A stretch of DNA of 64,000 nt from Pseudomonas japonica (lineage in GTDB: Bacteria > Pseudomonadota > Gammaproteobacteria > Pseudomonadales > Pseudomonadaceae), in NCBI RefSeq assembly GCF_900188455.1, contig NZ_FZOL01000025.1, forward strand, positions 41,814 through 105,813. The letters run 5' to 3'. Shown here in pieces: positions 60,280-64,000 of the stretch. Within the stretch, counting starts at the first letter, position 1, and the number at the start of each line of letters is the position of its first letter. The notes below the pieces were generated by a model, which saw nothing but the letters and a program-made list of their open reading frames with translations, had not been told where the DNA came from and made no database searches. Position numbers and translations under genes: made by a program.

Positions 60280-60600
60280 GTGGAGCGGATGCAGGCCCTG
60301 TGGTGTATGGGGCTTGCCAGAGAGGCGCATCAGGGCTGCCAGGTGCCTGTCGTGAGTGTTGCAGCGCTCTGAAGATCGAGCGCCGCCCGCGCGGCGCATC
60401 GCGGATGAATCCGCTCCCACATCGGTTGCAACGTGCCATGGCCTGTGGGATTTGGGTTGTCAGCCTTTGTCTTTCGGCGATGCATCGCGGGGAAGCTGTT
60501 GGGTTCGGCTCGGTATCGCGTCGTGCCGACAAGGCGGACAACCATGGCCTGTCAGGCATAGGTACGTTGCAACAAATAATGGAATGGTCCCTCCCTTCCG

Positions 60601-60634
60601 CCCCCGACTGAACGCCTACCCTTTCAGTCGGGGG
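60601..60634 (+). promoter_or_regulatory. strong hairpin before transposase gene
   Basis: CCCCCGACTGA (60601-60611) pairs perfectly with TCAGTCGGGGG (60624-60634), ending 21 bases before the transposase start. It probably blocks read-in transcription or translation of the transposase. Confidence 0.6.
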
Positions 60635-60655
60635 AACCTCTCGGAGACCGCCACC

Positions 60656-61687
60656 ATGAAGACTGCAAATCTAACGCTCACCAGTGTCGACCTGGGTAAA
60701 AACTGCTTCCACTTTCATGGTCAGGACGGCTCCGGCAACAAGCTCTTCAGCTGTAAGGTTTCACGTACCAAGGTGTTCGAGTTCATCGCCCAACTTCCAG
60801 TGTGTACCTTGGCCATGGAAGCCTGTGGCGGGGCTCACTACATGGGCCGATTCGCCGCCAGCTGCGGCCATGAACCACGGTTGATCGCCGCACAGCACGT
60901 CAGTCCTTTCGTCAAAAGCAACAAGAACGATTTTGCCGATGCCGAGGCGATTGGTGAGGCAGCAAGCCGGCCCGCGATGCGCTTCGTTGCACTCAAGACT
61001 GAACAACAGCAGGCACTGTGTTTGCTCAACGGTATCCGCGATGCATTCATTCACGACCGAACGGCAACCTCCAATCGTATTCACGCTTATCTGCTGGAGT
61101 TCGGTATGGCACTTCAGCCCAGCTTCGCGACGATCAGAAAGCTCCCCGTCATCCTTGAAGAACTGAAGGCGCCCCCCTTGGTGATTCGCCTGCTGCAGGA
61201 TCTGCATGCACATTTCGTTTATCTGGACGGGCGGATCGACGCATTGACCAAGGAGGTGAGGAGCCAGGCCGCTGAAGATGATCTAGCCTCGCGCTTGATG
61301 ACTATCCCGTGCGTTGGGCCGATCACCTCCAGCGTCCTGGCTGCAACTATCGGCGACGGCAAGCAGTTCAAATGTGGCCGGGACTATGCAGCGTCCATCG
61401 GACTGGTGCCTCGACAACATACGACCGGCGGACGACCACGTTTGCTAGGAATCAGTAAGCGAGGCAATCCGAATGAGCGGCGCTTGGCAGTGCAGTGCTC
61501 AAACACGTTCATCCTGCATCTTGACCGACAGACTGGCGCGCTAGCTGACTGGGTACGCAAGATGCTGGTTGGACACCATCGAAACGTGGTGGTTTGTGCG
61601 CTGGCCAACAAACTGGCTCGAATTGCCTGGGCATTGGCCCATACCCATGGAATTTATGAGGCAAGGCCAAGCGTGCTGAACGCCTGA
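60656..61687 (+). CDS. IS110-family (IS1111 group) transposase
   Basis: The 343-residue DEDD recombinase has an N-terminal RuvC-like domain with SVDLGK (D12), LAMEACGGAHY (Glu54) and SNKNDFADAEAI (paired Asp). The C-terminal Tnp domain contains IPCVGPITSSVLAATIGDG with the conserved serine region and the family signature ASIGLVPRQHTTGGRPRLLG. It is full length with no frameshift, so probably active. GGAG lies ten bases before the ATG. Codon use is less GC-biased than the host genes, as expected for a recent arrival. Confidence 0.93.
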   Translation: MKTANLTLTSVDLGKNCFHFHGQDGSGNKLFSCKVSRTKVFEFIAQLPVCTLAMEACGGAHYMGRFAASCGHEPRLIAAQHVSPFVKSNKNDFADAEAIGEAASRPAMRFVALKTEQQQALCLLNGIRDAFIHDRTATSNRIHAYLLEFGMALQPSFATIRKLPVILEELKAPPLVIRLLQDLHAHFVYLDGRIDALTKEVRSQAAEDDLASRLMTIPCVGPITSSVLAATIGDGKQFKCGRDYAASIGLVPRQHTTGGRPRLLGISKRGNPNERRLAVQCSNTFILHLDRQTGALADWVRKMLVGHHRNVVVCALANKLARIAWALAHTHGIYEARPSVLNA

Positions 61688-61926
61688 CCCTGCCGTTACC
61701 AAGCACCACCCACCTGGTTTTGCGATGCTGGATAACAGATGACGTAAACGGCCTACCGACCTGATGAAAAACCTGGGCTCCCACACGGTTTTAGAAACCG
61801 TACAAATATTCAGGATCATCAGGCGCGATTTCCATCGTGGCGCGAACTTGGGTTTGACGCCGAATAGATTGCGGCAAGCCGCCCACATCATCCAGTAATC
61901 AGTATTGCAGAAACGGGAGGGACCAT
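61688..61926 (+). ncRNA. candidate bridge/seek RNA of the IS1111 element
   Basis: This 239-base tail follows the transposase and has no reading frame. It folds locally into at least two hairpins: ACGGTTT-TAG-AAACCGT (61785-61801) and GCGG-CAAG-CCGC (61871-61882). GCTCCCACA (61777-61785) just before the first hairpin is the exact complement of the target flank TGTGGGAGC, and ACAAAT (61802-61807) just after it equals the other target flank. ATAGAT (61864-61869) before the second hairpin equals the element's right end. IS1111-group elements are known to encode such guide RNA downstream of the transposase. Exact ends are unknown. Confidence 0.55.
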
Positions 61927-62174
61927 AGATGTGGGAGCGGGCGTTGCCCGCGATGCGCCGTGCGGACGGCGCTCGATCTTGAGGGCGCCACAAGAGCATC
62001 GTCATGCACAGCGATGCGCCGCGCGGGCGGCGCTCGATCTTCAGAGCGCCGCAAGACTCAAGACAGGCACCTGGCGGCCGTGACACGGCTCCCCAAACCA
62101 TAACGATCGACCCCGTAGAACCCACACAAATCCCAACTATCCTGAAACCACCCCCCCCAGCCAGACCACCCGCC

Positions 62175-62798
62175 ATGCAGCGCCTCATCCTCCTGACCCT
62201 GCTCCTGCTCCTGAGCCCCACCCAGGCCGCCGAACCCTGGCACCTGGCCCACAAAGAAGCCGGCATCCAGGTCTACCTGCGCGATGTCCCCGGCTCGAAA
62301 TACCAGAGCTTTCGCGGCATCGCCACGATCAAGGCCGATGTCCGCACCCTCAGCGACCTGCAGGAAAACCTGCGGGTGGCCTGCAAATGGCTGTACGCCT
62401 GCGCCGACATGCGCCTGCTCAAGGTCGAGGGCGATACCACCTGGGTCTACCTGACCACCGCCCTGCCCTGGCCCACCACCACCCGCGACATGGTGCTCAA
62501 GGTGCAGACCGAGCGCGCTGACGACGGCAGCCTGGTCCGCCATCTCACGGCCGTGCCCGGCATGGTTGCGCGCGAGCCGGGACAGATTCGCGTCACCCGC
62601 CTGCAGGGCACCTGGCAGATGATCCCCAAGGGCGAACGGCAAACCGAAGTGACCTACGAAATGCAGGCCGATCCCGCCGGCGATATCCCCGCCTGGCTGG
62701 CCAACCAGTTCGTCATCGACGCCCCGATGATCACCCTGAAGACCTTGCGCGCCGTGGCCGAACGCCAGGGTGTGGTGTCCCCGACACCCATTCAGTAA
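62175..62798 (+). CDS. secreted START-domain protein
   Basis: The 207-residue protein has a signal peptide (residues 1-18, ending TQA) and a START/Bet v1-like lipid-binding fold, with AGIQVYLRDVPGSKYQSFRG, ALPWPTTTRDMVLKVQTERA and a C-terminal helix ITLKTLRAVAE. It is predicted to be periplasmic. Such proteins are common and uncharacterised in pseudomonads. ATG 62175 begins the signal peptide. Confidence 0.8.
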   Translation: MQRLILLTLLLLLSPTQAAEPWHLAHKEAGIQVYLRDVPGSKYQSFRGIATIKADVRTLSDLQENLRVACKWLYACADMRLLKVEGDTTWVYLTTALPWPTTTRDMVLKVQTERADDGSLVRHLTAVPGMVAREPGQIRVTRLQGTWQMIPKGERQTEVTYEMQADPAGDIPAWLANQFVIDAPMITLKTLRAVAERQGVVSPTPIQ

Positions 62799-62928
62799 TC
62801 AAATACCAAGAATTCCAACATTTAATTTGTGGATGCACCGCGATGCTCATACTGTAGAGCTGCAAGCCCCGGCAGCACGACCATCCAGGCGGCCCCGGGG
62901 ACACAACAACAAACACCCGAGACTGACC

Positions 62929-63762
62929 ATGTCGAAATCCTACTTCGCCCCTCACGGCGGGCACCCGGCTCAGACCGAGCTGCTGACAGACCGTGCGATG
63001 TTCACCGAAGCCTATGCCGTCATCCCGAAAGGCGTGATGCGCGACATCGTCACCAGCCATCTGCCCTTCTGGGACAAGATGCGCATGTGGGTCATCGCCC
63101 GCCCGCTGTCCGGTTTCGCCGAAACCTTCTCCCAGTACATCGTCGAAGTCGCGCCGGAAGGCGGCAGCGAGCGTCCTGAGCTGGACAAGAACGCCGAAGC
63201 GGTACTGTTCGTCGTCGAAGGTGAAGTCGACATCACCCTGCAGGGCAAGCCGTACACCCTCAAGCCGGGTGGCTACGCCTTCATTCCGCCGGCGGCCGAG
63301 TGGAGCCTGCGCAACAACAGCAACGCCAACGTCACCTTCCACTGGATACGCAAGCACTACGAGGCTGTCGAAGGCCTGGCGCATCCGGAAGCGTTCGTCA
63401 CCAACGAACAGGACATCACCCCGATCCCGATGCCGGGCACCGATGGCGCCTGGGTCACCACGCGCTTCGTCGACATGGCCGACATGCGCCACGACATGCA
63501 CGTCAACATCGTGACCTTCCAGCCGGGCGGCGTGATTCCGTTCGCCGAGACCCACGTCATGGAACACGGCCTGTACGTACTGGAAGGCAAGGCGGTGTAT
63601 CGCCTGAACCAGGACTGGGTGGAAGTGGAAGCCGGCGACTTCATGTGGCTGCGCGCCTTCTGCCCGCAGGCCTGCTACTCCGGTGGCCCTGGCCCGTTCC
63701 GCTACCTGCTGTACAAGGATGTGAACCGCAACGTGCACCTGACGCTGAATCCGAAGCGTTGA
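62929..63762 (+). CDS. allE: (S)-ureidoglycine aminohydrolase
   Basis: The 277-residue bicupin protein starts with YFAPHGGHPAQTELLTDRAM and has the C-terminal cupin Mn site in FAETHVMEHGLYVLEGKAVY with GDFMWLRAFCPQ, as in UGHY/AllE. It releases ammonia from (S)-ureidoglycine to give ureidoglycolate in purine (allantoin) breakdown. Other purine-catabolism genes are not seen in the window and may lie beyond the group II intron at the right edge. Three quarters of the start region match the family. Confidence 0.87.
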   Translation: MSKSYFAPHGGHPAQTELLTDRAMFTEAYAVIPKGVMRDIVTSHLPFWDKMRMWVIARPLSGFAETFSQYIVEVAPEGGSERPELDKNAEAVLFVVEGEVDITLQGKPYTLKPGGYAFIPPAAEWSLRNNSNANVTFHWIRKHYEAVEGLAHPEAFVTNEQDITPIPMPGTDGAWVTTRFVDMADMRHDMHVNIVTFQPGGVIPFAETHVMEHGLYVLEGKAVYRLNQDWVEVEAGDFMWLRAFCPQACYSGGPGPFRYLLYKDVNRNVHLTLNPKR

Positions 63763-63790
63763 TGCGGACTGCGCTAGCAGCCTGAACCAG

Positions 63791-63817
63791 AAGCCCGCCT
63801 GTCGAAGGCGGGCTTTT
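63791..63817 (+). terminator. intrinsic terminator
   Basis: AAGCCCGCCT pairs with AAGGCGGGCTT around GTCG, followed by TTT, after the ureidoglycine aminohydrolase gene. Confidence 0.85.
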
Positions 63818-63832
63818 TGCTTTTGCTTGCGG

Positions 63833-63861
63833 GCCTCATCGCGGGCAACGCCCGCTCCCAC
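63833..63861. repeat. single REP unit (CGGGCAACGCCCGCTCCCA class)
   Basis: A lone GGCCTCATCGCGGGCAACGC unit with CCGCTCCCACA. Its facing partner is absent, perhaps displaced by the group II intron. Confidence 0.8.
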
Positions 63862-63906
63862 AGATTCCGCGGCGCACCCGAACCCTGCGGCTTGCACAGA
63901 AGCCAG

Positions 63907-64000
63907 ATTGGGTCGAGGTGACGGGACCAGCCCGTCACCCCTCCCACACCACCGGACGTGCGGTTTTCCGCATCCGGCGGTTGAATCGCTCAGCGTTGCA
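63907..64000 (-). mobile_element. 3' end of a group II intron (domains V and VI)
   Basis: Read on the minus strand, 63948-63981 is a 34-nt domain V: CCGCCGGATGCGG, loop GAAAA-type, then CCGCACGTCCGG. It is followed by a domain VI-like stem GGTGACGGG (63917-63925) with CCCGTCACC (63931-63939) and an AT 3' end near 63907. The TGGTGTGGGAGGGG linker is typical. The reverse-transcriptase gene and the rest of the intron must lie beyond the right edge. Confidence 0.75.

Larger units (their letters stand above)
60578..61930 (+). mobile_element. IS1111-group element of the IS110 family, inserted in a REP core
   Basis: The element of about 1,353 bp holds one transposase gene and a non-coding tail. Subterminal inverted repeats ATGGTCCCTCCC (60584-60595) and GGGAGGGACCAT (61915-61926) lie 6 bases from the left end and 4 from the right, a hallmark of the IS1111 group. 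The flanks GTTGCAACAA and GTGGGAGCGG join through a shared AT to give a sequence matching the opposite arm of the same palindrome (GTTGCAACCGATGTGGGAGC when inverted), which fixes the insertion point to the edge of a REP. Members of the family are known to target REPs in Pseudomonas. Confidence 0.85.
60305..62102. repeat. large palindromic repeat, split by an IS1111-type insertion
   Basis: Without the IS, this is a palindrome like the one at 45.9 kb. The arms carry CCAGGTGCCTGTC (60338-60350) and its inverse at 62063-62075. Next come GAAGATCGAGCGCCGCCCGC and its inverse, REP cores, then GTTGCAACGTGCCATGGCCT. The central 100 bases match the 45.9 kb copy closely. The right arm has an extra tandem copy of the GCGCCGCGCGGGCGGCGCTC segment. 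The outer GTATCTACACA termini seen at 36 and 46 kb are missing. Confidence 0.75.

Noticed and set aside
61871..61900. Second half of a donor-binding loop in the IS guide RNA
   Set aside because: The expected complement of the left terminus (CCATTCCATT-like) is not convincingly present, so only the ATAGAT half is claimed.
60305..62102. Treating the 60 kb palindrome as a compound transposon carrying cargo
   Set aside because: Only the IS transposase is inside, and the palindrome has an intact counterpart at 45.9 kb without it. It is a repeat hit by an IS, not a composite element.
1..64000. tRNA, rRNA or CRISPR arrays
   Set aside because: No cloverleaf with CCA-type 3' end, no rRNA-like stretch and no evenly spaced direct repeats were seen. 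All repeats found are inverted.

Overview
The window is high-GC, densely coded bacterial DNA from a Pseudomonas-type genome, probably of the fluorescens/putida lineage. The evidence is strong G/C third-position bias (which throws long antisense shadow reading frames), many REP palindromes of several sequence classes between genes, and typical Pseudomonas proteins: an OprD porin, an AaaA-like autotransporter aminopeptidase, a 77-residue metallothionein, MetY, PpnN and a second EF-G. No rRNA, tRNA, CRISPR array or prophage was seen. The species cannot be fixed from the sequence alone.

Layout. 0-2.3 kb: partial APC permease, thioesterase, an unrecognised protein and an SH3/coiled-coil membrane protein. 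2.4-7.6 kb: LysR regulator divergent from a run of Gfo/Idh/MocA dehydrogenase, MHS transporter, AroQ dehydroquinase and a second dehydrogenase, which looks like a cyclitol/shikimate-type catabolic unit. 7.8-14.4 kb: EF-G, a delta-60 repeat protein, a SulP transporter and MetY. 14.7-20.1 kb: flavin amino-acid/amine oxidase, pyruvate/indolepyruvate-type decarboxylase and a secreted TPR protein. 20.4-27 kb: TopB, a methyltransferase, a VOC protein, and a DUF4198/TonB receptor pair preceded by a Zur-like palindrome. 27-31 kb: two-component 4-hydroxyphenylacetate 3-hydroxylase and a phenylacetaldehyde-type dehydrogenase. Together with the 14.7 kb operon these could carry aromatic amino acids to homoprotocatechuate (inference). 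31-44 kb: regulators, an HPP/CBS membrane protein, a DUF3455-ECF sigma-anti-sigma operon, PpnN, MFS pumps, a porin, an HTH-cupin regulator and a truncated haemoglobin. 44-50 kb: EamA exporter, ClpP-like protein, glycine-rich secreted protein, metallothionein, small stress proteins, and PCuAC plus Sco for CuA assembly.

The most novel-looking region is 51.2-58.1 kb. Three tightly coupled genes encode an HTH-WYL regulator, a protein with a PD-(D/E)XK-like QxK motif plus a glycine-zipper membrane tail, and a 1,477-residue Ycf46-like AAA+ ATPase fused to more than 30 LRV/HEAT-like repeats. The arrangement resembles WYL-controlled anti-phage systems but matches none I can name.

The region 58-64 kb carries the autotransporter aminopeptidase, a large palindromic repeat interrupted by an IS1111-group (IS110 family) element, a START-domain protein, a ureidoglycine aminohydrolase, and the 3' end of a group II intron running off the right edge on the minus strand. 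The 3' non-coding part of the IS contains a candidate guide RNA: a 9-nt segment exactly complementary to one flank of the REP target, a hairpin, then a 6-nt match to the other flank. Related large palindromic elements lie at 36.1 kb (with a 10-bp target duplication) and 45.9 kb.
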